From: Promicromonospora sukumoe | GTDB taxonomy: Bacteria > Actinomycetota > Actinomycetes > Actinomycetales > Cellulomonadaceae | Length of the DNA stretch: 64,000 bases | Assembly (NCBI RefSeq): GCF_014137995.1 | Contig: NZ_JACGWV010000001.1 | Location: 682,001-746,000 of the forward strand | Direction: 5' to 3' | Shown: piece by piece, positions 25,022 to 33,982 of the stretch | How positions within the stretch are numbered: the first letter of the stretch is position 1 | Layout of the letters: the number at the start of each line of letters is the position of its first letter | Made by a program: the position numbers and the translations under genes | The notes under the pieces: generated by a model | Database searches by the model: none | What the model was told of the DNA's origin: nothing | Seen by the model: the letters and a program-made list of their open reading frames with translations, nothing else

Positions 25022-27745
25022 ATGTCGTCTTTCCTGTATCGGCTCGGGCACGCGGTGGCCCGCCACCGGGGGCTGGTCGTCGTCGCGTGGCTCCTGATCC
25101 TGCTCGCGTGCGGCGGCGCGAGCGGCGCCCTGAACAAGGGCACCGACGACACCTTCACGGTGCCCGGTTCGGAGTCGCAGGACGCCATGGACCACCTGGA
25201 CCATGTCTTCCCCCAGGTCAGCGGCACCTCCGCCCAGCTCGTCCTGCTCGTCCCGGAGGGGCAGCAGGTGGACACGGGGCCCATCCACGGGGCCGTGTCC
25301 GACGCCGTCGACCGCATCGGGGACGTGCCGCAGGTCGAGCGCGCGTCCGACCCGTTCGACCCGGACGTCAACGACGCCGTCTCGTCCGACGGCCGGGCCG
25401 CGAACATCGGGGTGCAGCTCACCGTGGACTCCACCCAGGTCCAGGACAGCACGCTGACCGACCTGAGCGGCATCGCCGACGACCTCGCCGCCGCCGTCGG
25501 GGACGGCGCCCGCGTCTACACGGGCGGCGACGCGTTCGCGAACCGCATCCCGGGGCTCAGTGCCACCGAGATGATCGGCCTGGTCATCGCGCTCGTCGTG
25601 CTGCTGCTCATGTTCCGGTCGCTCGTCGCCGCCGTGATGCCGCTGTTTACTGCCGTGCTGGGCGTCGGCGTGTCCGTGGCGCTGGTCTATCTCGGCACCC
25701 TCTTCGTCCCGGTGTCCTCGACCGCCCCCATGCTCGCCGTGATGATCGGCCTGGCCGTCGGCATCGACTACGCGCTGTTCCTGCTGTCCCGGCACCGCGA
25801 CCAGCTCGCCGAGGGACTGCCCGTCGCGGAGTCCATCGCGCGCGCCACCGCGACCGCCGGGTCCGCGGTGCTGTTCGCCGGGCTCACGGTGCTCATCGCG
25901 CTGCTCGGCCTCGCCGTCGCGCGCATCCCGTTCCTGACGACGATGGGCGTCTCGGCGGCGCTCGGCGTCGGCATCGCGGTGTGCGTCGCCGTGACGCTCG
26001 TGCCCGCGCTGCTGGCGTTCGCGGGGAACCGGATGGTGCCGCGGAGCGTCCGCAAACCGCACAAACGGCGGAAGGAGCGCCGCCTCCACACGCCCCGGGT
26101 CGCCCGGCCGTGGGTCCGGTTCGTCACGCGCAGGCCCCTGATCACCATCGCCGTCGTCGTCCTGGGGCTGGGGGCGCTCGCCGTGCCCGCCGCGAACCTG
26201 CGCCTCGCGCTGCCCGACAACGGGAGCCAGCCCGCCGGGACCGACGTGCGCGAGACGTACGACGTGGTGGCCGACCACTTCGGCGTCGGCTACAACGGCC
26301 CGCTGCTCGTGACGGCCGACGTCATCCAGTCCACCGACCCCTCCGGGCTGGTCGACGACCTCGCGGACGAGATCCGCGACATCCCCGGCGTCGCCGCGGT
26401 GCCGCTGGCCACGCCCAACGAGAAGGGCGACACCGGCATCATCCAGGTGGTTCCCACCACCGCGCCCGACGACGCCCGCACCGACGCGCTGGTCGAACGC
26501 ATCCGGGCCCAGGAGCCGCACTGGCTCGACACGTACGACACCCAGACGGCGGTCACGGGCCTGACCGCCGTCGGCATCGACGTCTCGGCACGCCTGGGCG
26601 CCGCCCTGCTGCCGTTCGGCATCCTCGTCGCCGGGCTGTCCCTGGTGCTGCTCGCCATGGTCTTCCGGTCGGTGTGGGTGCCGATCAAGGCGACCGTCGG
26701 CTACCTGCTCTCCATCGGGGCGGCCTTCGGCCTCACCTCGCTCGTCTTTCAGGAGGGGCACGGCGCGGCCCTGCTCGACGTCGCCCACGTGGGCAGCGTC
26801 GTCAGCTTCCTGCCGATCATCCTGATGGGCGTGCTGTTCGGCCTCGCGATGGACTACGAGGTCTTCCTCGTCTCGCGCATCCGGGAGCACTACGCCCACC
26901 ACGGCGGCGCGCACGAGGCGATCGAGGAGGGCTTCGTGTCCGCGTCCCGCGTGGTCGTCGCGGCCGCCCTGATCATGTTCGGCGTCTTCGCCGCGTTCGT
27001 GCCGGACGGCAGCTCCACCATCAAGCCGATCGCGTTCGCCCTGGCCGTGGGCGTGTTCATCGACGCGTTCATCGTCCGGATGACGTTCGTGCCCGCCGTG
27101 CTCGCGCTGCTGGGCGACCGCGCCTGGGGACTGCCGCCGGCGCTGGACCGCCGCCTGCCCGTGTTCGACGCCGAGGGCGACGCGCTGCTGCACGAGCTGC
27201 GCCTGTCCGACTGGCCCGCCCCGGGCGGCGACGAGGCGATCAGCGCCCACGCGCTCAGCCTGGACGACGACCGCGGCCGACCCGTCTACCGCGACGTCGA
27301 GCTGCACGTACCCCGGGGCGAGGTGCTGGTGCTGCACGGGTCGGGCGCCGTCGGCAAGTCGGCCCTGCTGCTCTCGATCGCCGGGCGCGTGACCCGGCAC
27401 CGCGGCGACCTGAAGGTGCTGGGGCACGTCCTGCCGCAGCACGTGCACGCGCTGCGGCCCCGGGTCGCCGTCGTCAGCGGGCGCGACGACCGGGACCCCG
27501 CCGGCCGGGTCACCGAGGCCCTGACCCGCGACATCGAGCTGATCCTCGTCGACGACGCCGACCTGGTGCTCCGCTCCGAGGCCCGCGCCCGGCTGCGCGA
27601 CCAGATCGGCTTCCGCGTCACCGCCGGCGGCGCGCCCGCGACGTTCGTCCTGACCTGCCAGGACCCCGGCCGGGTGGCCGACCTGCTCCCGCCGACCGCC
27701 ACCCAGCTCCACGCCATGACCCGCCGACCCGCAGAGGTCCTGTGA
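25022..27745 (+). CDS. MMPL/RND transporter fused to a degenerate ABC ATPase domain
   Basis: 907 residues from ATG 25022, with CAGGAGG ~10 nt upstream. The first ~700 residues are an RND/MMPL transporter: two halves of a single helix, an exposed loop and five helices each (GLSATEMIGLVIALVVLLLMF, GIDYALFLLSRHRD with the proton-relay Asp-Tyr, then VSFLPIILMGVLFGLAMDYEVFLVSRIRE). From about residue 730 a soluble ABC-like domain follows, with Walker A GSGAVGKS (~772-779) and a Walker-B-like LILVDDAD (~842). The ABC signature LSGGQ is absent and the catalytic Glu is replaced by Asp. The next gene overlaps by 4 nt. Exports lipids or hydrophobic compounds by family; the ATPase part may be regulatory. 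Confidence 0.88.
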   Translation: MSSFLYRLGHAVARHRGLVVVAWLLILLACGGASGALNKGTDDTFTVPGSESQDAMDHLDHVFPQVSGTSAQLVLLVPEGQQVDTGPIHGAVSDAVDRIGDVPQVERASDPFDPDVNDAVSSDGRAANIGVQLTVDSTQVQDSTLTDLSGIADDLAAAVGDGARVYTGGDAFANRIPGLSATEMIGLVIALVVLLLMFRSLVAAVMPLFTAVLGVGVSVALVYLGTLFVPVSSTAPMLAVMIGLAVGIDYALFLLSRHRDQLAEGLPVAESIARATATAGSAVLFAGLTVLIALLGLAVARIPFLTTMGVSAALGVGIAVCVAVTLVPALLAFAGNRMVPRSVRKPHKRRKERRLHTPRVARPWVRFVTRRPLITIAVVVLGLGALAVPAANLRLALPDNGSQPAGTDVRETYDVVADHFGVGYNGPLLVTADVIQSTDPSGLVDDLADEIRDIPGVAAVPLATPNEKGDTGIIQVVPTTAPDDARTDALVERIRAQEPHWLDTYDTQTAVTGLTAVGIDVSARLGAALLPFGILVAGLSLVLLAMVFRSVWVPIKATVGYLLSIGAAFGLTSLVFQEGHGAALLDVAHVGSVVSFLPIILMGVLFGLAMDYEVFLVSRIREHYAHHGGAHEAIEEGFVSASRVVVAAALIMFGVFAAFVPDGSSTIKPIAFALAVGVFIDAFIVRMTFVPAVLALLGDRAWGLPPALDRRLPVFDAEGDALLHELRLSDWPAPGGDEAISAHALSLDDDRGRPVYRDVELHVPRGEVLVLHGSGAVGKSALLLSIAGRVTRHRGDLKVLGHVLPQHVHALRPRVAVVSGRDDRDPAGRVTEALTRDIELILVDDADLVLRSEARARLRDQIGFRVTAGGAPATFVLTCQDPGRVADLLPPTATQLHAMTRRPAEVL

Positions 27746-29985
27746 TCACCATGTCGTTCGCCGCCTCCGCCCGCGCCCTGACGACCAAGCCCCTGACCTG
27801 GCGCACCTGGACCGCGCTCGTCGCCGTGCCGCTGCTCGTCATGGGCCTGCTCACCTGGGCGTTCTGGTCCCCGGGCAGCGACCACGGCACCGCCCAGGCC
27901 GCCGTCGTGAACAACGACGAGCCCGTCGACGTCAACGGCCAGCAGGTGCCGCTGGGCCGCACGCTCGCCGGGAACCTGACCCACGACGAGGGCTCCGCGT
28001 ACACCTGGGTGCTCACCGACGCCTCCGACGCCCGCTCCGGGCTCGACTCCGGCACGTACGCCGCCGTCGTCACCATCCCGCAGGACTTCTCCGCCCAGGG
28101 CATGTCGGCCGCGACCGCCGCGGACCCGATGGACGCCGTCCGCGCCAACCTCGACGTGACGACGAGCAACGCCGCCGGTGTGGCCGACCCGTACCTGTCC
28201 GACGGCGTCGCCGCCGACACCCAGGACGCCCTGAACCAGACCGTCGTCGAGTCCTACCTCGGCAACATCTACGCCAGCTTCACGTCCCTGCACCAGCAGC
28301 TCGGCGACGCCTCGGACAGCGCGGCGCAGCTCGCCGACGGCGCCGCCCAGCTCAGCGACGGCGCCGACGAGCTCTCCGGCGGCGTCGACCAGGTGGCGCA
28401 GGGCGCGAACGCGCTGTCCGGGGGAGCGGGGGCGCTCGCCGCCGGGACCGGCCAGCTCGCGTCCGGGTCCGCGGGGCTCGCCTCGGGGGCGTCCGCGCTG
28501 AGCGGTGCGACCGGCTCGCTCGCGACGGGGGCCGGGCAGGTGGCGCAGGGCACGGCCGCGCTGTCGTCGGCCCTGGACACCGCCGCGGCGCGCACGGCCC
28601 GGCTCCCCGCCGCGGCCCAGGAGCTGGCCGCCGGCGCCGGCCGGGTCGCCGACGGCAACGAGCGGCTGGCCGACCGGGTGGTTCCCGCGACGAACCGCGC
28701 GATCGGTCGGCTGGACCGGCTGCCGGACGTGCAGAACGTGGCCGCCCAGGTGCGCGGGCTGGCCGAGCGGTGCGGCACCAGTGTGGTGGCCGACCGGGCC
28801 TTCTGCCGGGCGCTGGAGCGAGCCGCCGACCGGGCGGACTCCGCCGTCGAGCGGCTGGACGCGGGCAAGGCCCGGGTGCGGGCCGACGTCACCTCCGCGC
28901 GCGACGCGGTGCGGTCGCTGCGCACGGGCTCGCGGCAGGTCGCCCGGGGCGCCGCGAACCTGGCCGACCGGACGGGCGAGCTGGCCGCCGGCATCTCCTC
29001 GGCGGCGAGCTCGGCCGACGACCTGAACACGGGCGCGCAGGGCGTCGCGTCGGGCGCCCGGCAGGTCGACGCCGCGGCCGGGCAGCTCGCCTCGGGCGCG
29101 GCCGACCTGAACGCCGGGGTGGCGCAGACGAGCGCGGCGGCGCAGCAGGTCGCCACGGGGGCAGGCGGGCTGGCGGCCGGCGCAGACGAGCTCGTGCCCG
29201 GCGCCGACCAGGTCGCCGACGGCGCCCACCAGGTCGACGACGGCACGCAGCAGCTCGCCTCCGGGCTGTCCGACGCCGTCGAGCAGGTGCCGACCTACAC
29301 CGACGACGAGCAGGACCACCTCTCGGAGGTGGCCGCCGACCCGACGACGTCGACCACCACCTCCGAGCCATTCGGCGTGCTCTCGGTCGCGCTGTTCTCC
29401 GCGCTGGCCCTGTGGGCGCTCGCGCTGGTCACGTACCTGGCGACGCGTCCGCTGCCCGCCGGCATCCTGACGTCGCGCGAGCCGACGTGGAAGCTGACGC
29501 TGCGCGCGGCGGTGCCGGGCGCGGTCGCGGCGGCGACCGCGGCGGTGGTCATCTCGGCGGTCGCGATCCCGGTGCTGGGGCTGCACCTGTCGGCGGCGGC
29601 GGGGTTCCTGGGGGTGGCCCTGCTGGCGGCGGCCGCGTTCGTGGCGCTGAACCAGGCGCTGGCGGCGATCTTCGGGCCGGGTGGGCGGCTGGCGTCGCTC
29701 GCGATCGCGGTGCTGACGGTGGCGACCGGGGTGGTCTCGACGCTGCCGGGGCCGCTGTACGCGATCGGCGACCTGCTGCCGACGCACGGCGCGATCATCG
29801 CGCTGCGCGCCGTGTCGGCCGGCGGCGCGAGCCTCGGTGCGGGGATCGCGGCGCTGGTGGCGTGGCTCGTCGTCGGGCTGCTGGCGACGATCCTGGTGAC
29901 CGACCGGCGGCGATACGTGTCGCCGAGGCGGCTGCGGCTGGACGCCCCGGAGACGCGGCCGGTGCCGGCTGCGTCTGCGGGGTAG
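27742..29985 (+). CDS. YhgE/Pip-type membrane protein with coiled heptad repeats
   Basis: 747 residues from GTG 27742 (GTGA overlap with the MMPL gene); ATG 27751 is an alternative. N-terminal helix WTALVAVPLLVMGLLTWAFW, then a long extracytoplasmic part with dozens of 7-residue repeats of the type GAxQLAxG or GAxxLAxG (~195-290 and ~400-510). C-terminal block of about five helices (FGVLSVALFSALALWALALV to GIAALVAWLVVGLLATIL). YhgE/Pip proteins resemble ABC-2 permeases and the phage infection protein, and the heptads may form a rod on the cell surface. Coupling with MMPL suggests one export machine. Confidence 0.88.
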   Translation: MITMSFAASARALTTKPLTWRTWTALVAVPLLVMGLLTWAFWSPGSDHGTAQAAVVNNDEPVDVNGQQVPLGRTLAGNLTHDEGSAYTWVLTDASDARSGLDSGTYAAVVTIPQDFSAQGMSAATAADPMDAVRANLDVTTSNAAGVADPYLSDGVAADTQDALNQTVVESYLGNIYASFTSLHQQLGDASDSAAQLADGAAQLSDGADELSGGVDQVAQGANALSGGAGALAAGTGQLASGSAGLASGASALSGATGSLATGAGQVAQGTAALSSALDTAAARTARLPAAAQELAAGAGRVADGNERLADRVVPATNRAIGRLDRLPDVQNVAAQVRGLAERCGTSVVADRAFCRALERAADRADSAVERLDAGKARVRADVTSARDAVRSLRTGSRQVARGAANLADRTGELAAGISSAASSADDLNTGAQGVASGARQVDAAAGQLASGAADLNAGVAQTSAAAQQVATGAGGLAAGADELVPGADQVADGAHQVDDGTQQLASGLSDAVEQVPTYTDDEQDHLSEVAADPTTSTTTSEPFGVLSVALFSALALWALALVTYLATRPLPAGILTSREPTWKLTLRAAVPGAVAAATAAVVISAVAIPVLGLHLSAAAGFLGVALLAAAAFVALNQALAAIFGPGGRLASLAIAVLTVATGVVSTLPGPLYAIGDLLPTHGAIIALRAVSAGGASLGAGIAALVAWLVVGLLATILVTDRRRYVSPRRLRLDAPETRPVPAASAG

Positions 29986-30366
29986 CGGGTACCGGGGCCG
30001 AGGGCGTTGGGGGCAGGGCGTAACGGTGCCGGACGCCGTCGGCCGCGCAGGGCACGGCCGCGAATCGGGCGGGCCCCGTCGGTCAGTGGGTGGGGACGCC
30101 GTCGGCGGGTGGGTGCGGACGCCGTCGGTGGGGCGTGAGCCGAGCTGGCACCTCTCCTTTGAGACCTAAGTTTCTTCGCTTTGGGGCGCCCCAAAGCGAA
30201 GAAACTTAGGTCTCAAAGGAGAGCGCTGGAGGCGGCCCCGGGTTCGTCCGTCGGGTAAGTCCGTTCTGAGTATTTTCGCAGGTCATACAACCTGGCAGCG
30301 GGTTCGGTGCGTCTGAGATGCGTGGCGCCGCAGAGGCGGCGTGCTCCACTCGGACGGGAGAACCCG
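29986..30366. other. intergenic region with a large palindrome
   Basis: 381 bp without a gene. The left half contains short imperfect repeats of GGACGCCGTCGG-like units (three copies around 30032-30125). The centre is a 72-nt perfect palindrome described separately. The right half (30230-30366) is the leader of the protease gene; a clear promoter could not be assigned. Confidence 0.5.
30152..30223. repeat. 72-nt perfect palindrome
   Basis: Both arms are exactly 36 nt, with the centre between 30187 and 30188 (GGGGC|GCCCC), so there is no loop. It is less GC-rich than its surroundings and symmetric at every position, which is far beyond chance. Arms begin with CTCTCCTTTGAG and end with the complement. 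It stands between two plus-strand transcripts, downstream of the YhgE gene. It could be a bidirectional terminator or a copy of a mobile palindromic element. Confidence 0.9.
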
Positions 30367-33300
30367 ATGCGCAAGAGAGCAAGTGCAGCGGCGGTCGCTC
30401 TGGCGATCGCGCTGGGCGGGGGGACGTGGGCGACCGCGGCCGTACCTCAGGACACACCGGCACAGCAGGACTCACCGGCGCAGCAGGACCTCAAGGCCCG
30501 GCCCGCGGCCGCCGGCCAGGGAAGTACCGCGACCGTCACCTTGCTGACGGGCGACGTCGTCACCGTGGGGACCACGGCCGACGGCACGCCGGACCCGACG
30601 ACGGCGACCGTGCGGCCCGGCGAGGGCCGGGAGCACATGGCGTTCTTCCAGCGGCGCGAGGGGGACCACCTCTACGTGATCCCGCGCGACGTGGCGCGGC
30701 TCGTGCCCGGCCGCCTGGACCGCGCGCTGTTCGACGTGACGGGTCTGGTCGAGGCCGGGTACGACGACGCCTCGCGCGACTCGCTGCCGGTGATCGTGCA
30801 GTCCGCCGCGGCGGCCCCCGCGGTGTCGAACGGCGCGGTGGCCGACGGCGCGGCCGAGGACGGCGCCGGCTCCCCGGACACCGCAGCCAAGGACACCGGC
30901 GCCCGTTCGGCGGCACCGGCCGAGCAGGACTGGGCGGCGTCGGGCATCACGCCCGACCGCGACCTGGAGTCCCTGGGAGCGGTAGCGGACGTGCTGCCGA
31001 AGGGCCGGGCAGCGAAGCTGCTCGACGCCCTCGCCCCGGTCGAGGCCCCGGGCAAGACGCCAGGCAAGGCCCAAGAAAAGCGTGCCAAGCGCCCCGCAGG
31101 GACCGACGCCGTCGGGTACGTCTGGCTGGACCAGCCGGTCCGGGCGTCGGACGCCGACTCGATGCCGCAGATCGGCGCGCCCGTGGCATGGGACGCCGGC
31201 TACACGGGCGACGGCGTCACGGTCGCCGTGCTCGACTCCGGCATCGACGCGACGCACCCCGACCTCGACGACGTCGTCGCCGGCGAGCGGGACTTCACCG
31301 GCACGGGCGGGGTGACCGACGGCGCCGGGCACGGCACGCACGTCGCCTCGATCGTGGCCGGCTCGGGCGAGGCGTCCGACGGCGTCAACCAGGGCGTGGC
31401 ACCCGACGCCGACCTGCTGGTCGGCAAGGTGCTGGACGACGACGGCTTCGGCGAGATGTCCGGCGTCATCGAGGGCATGGAGTGGGCGGCTGCCGAGGGC
31501 GCCGACGTCGTCAACCTGTCCCTGGGCAGCCTGTTCTTCGACGTCCCCTCGCCGGACGCCATGGCGGTGGACGAGCTGTCCGCGCAGTACGGGACGCTCT
31601 TCGTCGTGGCCGCGGGGAACGACGGCGACTTCGGGTACGGCACCGTGGGCTCGCCGGGCATCGCGGCGTCGGCGCTGACGGTGGGCGCCGTGGACGACGC
31701 CGACACGGTCACCTCGTACTCCAGCCGCGGCGGCTTCGAGCCCGGGCTGCTCAAGCCGGACGTCGTGGCGCCGGGCGACGGGATCATCGCCGCGCTGGCG
31801 GCGGGTACGGGCGCGGGCGAACCGGTCGACGACCTGTACACCGCGCTGAGCGGCACCTCCATGGCCACCCCGCACGTCGCGGGCGCCGCGGCGGTGCTCA
31901 AGCAGGCTTGGCCCGACCTGGACGGACAGGCGCTCAAGGCCGCCCTGATGGGCTCGGCCGAGCCCACGGGCGCGGACGTCTGGTCCGAGGGCGCGGGGCG
32001 CATCACGATCCCCGGCGCCGTCGCGCAGGACGTGACCGCGAGCCCCGCGTCCCTCTCGCTGGGCACGTTCACCTGGCCGCACGACGGGGAGACGGCGTCC
32101 GGCACCCTGACCTACGCCAACGCCGGGGCGGACGACGTCACGCTCACCCTGGCGGCGGAGGTCGCCGACGCGGAGGGCACCGCGGTGCCCGGCGCGCTGA
32201 CGCTGTCGGCAAGCTCCGTCGTCGTGCCCGCAGGTGGGACCGCGGAGGTCGACGTGACCGCCCACGACGGGCCGGGCGCGATCGGCGCCGTCGGCGGGAA
32301 CGTCGTGGCGACGTCCGCGGACGGCACGGACGTGCGCACGCCCGTCGGCTGGGCCAAGGAGCGCGAGTACGTGGACCTGACCGTGCGCGCCGTCGACCGC
32401 GAGGGCGAGCCCGTCACCGCGGACACGTGGGGCGCCGCGATCAAGCTGGACGCCGAGGACGGCGAGCTGTTCGGCACCGACCTCTTCTTCGAGGACGGCG
32501 TCGCCACGGCGCGCGTCGTCCCGGGCGTCTACAGCACGGTGGCGTTCATCGAGACGTTCGACGACGACGGCGCCGTGACCGACGCCCTGTTCCTGGGTGG
32601 CGGCGAGGTCGACGCCACAGCCGACGCCGAGGTGCTCCTGGACGGGACCACGGCGCGGGAGGCCACCACCTCCACGCAGCGCCCGGCCGACCTGGCCAGC
32701 CTCGGCCTGTCGGTGGAGACCGAGGACTCCGCGGAGCTCGTCTACGCGAGCGTCAACGTGAAGTACGGGCCGGAGACCGACCTGGCGCTGACCCCGGTGC
32801 CGGCGGCGACCCACGGCGACTACGACACCATCGTCCAGGCGACGCTCCTGGCGCCGACCGCGGGGGACGAGGCCGCCGCCTACCGCTACGACCTCGCGCA
32901 CCACAGCGAGGGCGTGGAGGTACCGGCGCTGCGCGGCGACCGTCGCACCACCGTCGCCGTCGACACCACCTATGGCGCCTCGGTCGGCGACACCCACCTG
33001 GCCGAGCGCATGTACTGGGAGCCGGGCACCATCGTCGCCGGTGGTGCCGTGGAGGCGGTCCCCGTGGGTACCCGGCGCACCGAGTACCTGACGGCGCTGC
33101 CGGGCGAGTGGTACCTCGGGTCCGAGATCCAGGAGGACGGCGTGGGCGTGGTGCTCGCCGAGGCCGAGAGGCACGTCTGGAGCGAGCCCGGCCGCGCCCG
33201 GCAGGGACTCGCGGCAGGTGTGCTGGCGCCCGCGGTCTCCAGCATCACGCCCGTGGAGCACTGGGACGACCGCCTCTCGCTGGCCCCGACCGACCGGGCC

Positions 33301-33864
33301 GACGACGACGGCGGCGTGCTGTGGGGTTCCGACGTCGCACTGCGCCTGCGCGTGTGGCAGGACGGCGAGCTGGTCGACGACGAGCCGGAACCGTACTCGT
33401 TCCCCACCGTCCCCGAGGGTGGGGCGGACTACCGGATGCTGCTGGAGAGCACGCCCGACGACCCGGCCTACCGGCTCGCCACGAGCGTCACCGGCGAGTG
33501 GCGGTTCCACGCCCGGTCCGACGCCGCCGCCAACGCGCACCCGCCGCTGCTCGACACGTCGTGGGACGTGCGCGGGCTCGACCCGTCGGGCTCGGCGCCG
33601 CGGAACACCCGGGTGCGGGTCACCGCGGTCCACCAGGACGACGCGTACGACACGTCGGCCGTCGAGGACGTGCGCCTGTGGTGGTCCGCGGACGACGGCG
33701 GCACCTGGCACCGGGCGAAGGCGACCCGGGCCGGTGACGGCGTGTACGACGCGGCGGTGCGTGCGCCGCGCGGCGCCGACCACGTCTCGCTCCGGGTCGA
33801 GGCCCGGGACGCGGCCGGCGGCTCGGTCAAGAAGACGGTGATCCGGGCCTACACGCTGGGCTGA
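30367..33864 (+). CDS. secreted S8 family serine protease (large subtilase)
   Basis: 1,165 residues from ATG 30367 with GGGAG upstream. Signal peptide to about residue 25 (AVALAIALGGGTWATAA). A ~260-residue propeptide-like region with Ala/Asp-rich linkers precedes the catalytic domain. Catalytic triad: Asp290 (VLDSGID), His322 (GHGTHVAS), Ser498 (SGTSMATP). The oxyanion Asn is in VAAGNDGD. Beyond ~550 comes a long beta-rich C-terminal part with Ig/Fn-like domains and a final EVRLWWSADDGGTWH segment. Length and layout fit large secreted actinobacterial subtilases. No LPXTG signal; it is probably released or wall-bound. Confidence 0.9.
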   Translation: MRKRASAAAVALAIALGGGTWATAAVPQDTPAQQDSPAQQDLKARPAAAGQGSTATVTLLTGDVVTVGTTADGTPDPTTATVRPGEGREHMAFFQRREGDHLYVIPRDVARLVPGRLDRALFDVTGLVEAGYDDASRDSLPVIVQSAAAAPAVSNGAVADGAAEDGAGSPDTAAKDTGARSAAPAEQDWAASGITPDRDLESLGAVADVLPKGRAAKLLDALAPVEAPGKTPGKAQEKRAKRPAGTDAVGYVWLDQPVRASDADSMPQIGAPVAWDAGYTGDGVTVAVLDSGIDATHPDLDDVVAGERDFTGTGGVTDGAGHGTHVASIVAGSGEASDGVNQGVAPDADLLVGKVLDDDGFGEMSGVIEGMEWAAAEGADVVNLSLGSLFFDVPSPDAMAVDELSAQYGTLFVVAAGNDGDFGYGTVGSPGIAASALTVGAVDDADTVTSYSSRGGFEPGLLKPDVVAPGDGIIAALAAGTGAGEPVDDLYTALSGTSMATPHVAGAAAVLKQAWPDLDGQALKAALMGSAEPTGADVWSEGAGRITIPGAVAQDVTASPASLSLGTFTWPHDGETASGTLTYANAGADDVTLTLAAEVADAEGTAVPGALTLSASSVVVPAGGTAEVDVTAHDGPGAIGAVGGNVVATSADGTDVRTPVGWAKEREYVDLTVRAVDREGEPVTADTWGAAIKLDAEDGELFGTDLFFEDGVATARVVPGVYSTVAFIETFDDDGAVTDALFLGGGEVDATADAEVLLDGTTAREATTSTQRPADLASLGLSVETEDSAELVYASVNVKYGPETDLALTPVPAATHGDYDTIVQATLLAPTAGDEAAAYRYDLAHHSEGVEVPALRGDRRTTVAVDTTYGASVGDTHLAERMYWEPGTIVAGGAVEAVPVGTRRTEYLTALPGEWYLGSEIQEDGVGVVLAEAERHVWSEPGRARQGLAAGVLAPAVSSITPVEHWDDRLSLAPTDRADDDGGVLWGSDVALRLRVWQDGELVDDEPEPYSFPTVPEGGADYRMLLESTPDDPAYRLATSVTGEWRFHARSDAAANAHPPLLDTSWDVRGLDPSGSAPRNTRVRVTAVHQDDAYDTSAVEDVRLWWSADDGGTWHRAKATRAGDGVYDAAVRAPRGADHVSLRVEARDAAGGSVKKTVIRAYTLG

Positions 33865-33879
33865 CCGGCACAGCACAAA

Positions 33880-33971
33880 CCGCTGGTCGAGCTTGTCGAG
33901 ACCTGGTGAGGTCTCGACAAGCTCGACCAGCGGGTGAGCTCGACCAGCGGACGGTGAGCCCGACCAGCGGG
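33880..33971. repeat. TCGAG-type palindromic repeat, copy 1 with two partial arms
   Basis: 25-nt perfect arms (33880-33904 and 33909-33933) with a 4-nt loop; the arm core is GGTCGAGCTTGTCGAGACC. Two extra partial right arms (CTCGACCAGCGG-like) follow at ~33938-33950 and ~33958-33971. It lies between the convergent ends of the two subtilase genes and would serve as a bidirectional terminator. Copies 2 and 3 are at 41401 and 42502. Confidence 0.85.
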
Positions 33972-33982
33972 ATGCCGCTACC

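Noticed and set aside
24106..27741. Long plus-strand frame continuing into the YhgE gene (1,959 residues)
   Set aside because: The first ~1,200 residues are Arg/Pro/Gly-rich shadow sequence over the permease and MMPL genes. The real start is GTG 27742.
30472..33876. 1,134-residue minus-strand frame opposite the first subtilase
   Set aside because: Arg/His/Val-rich shadow of a GC-rich gene; the plus strand has a full catalytic triad and signal peptide.
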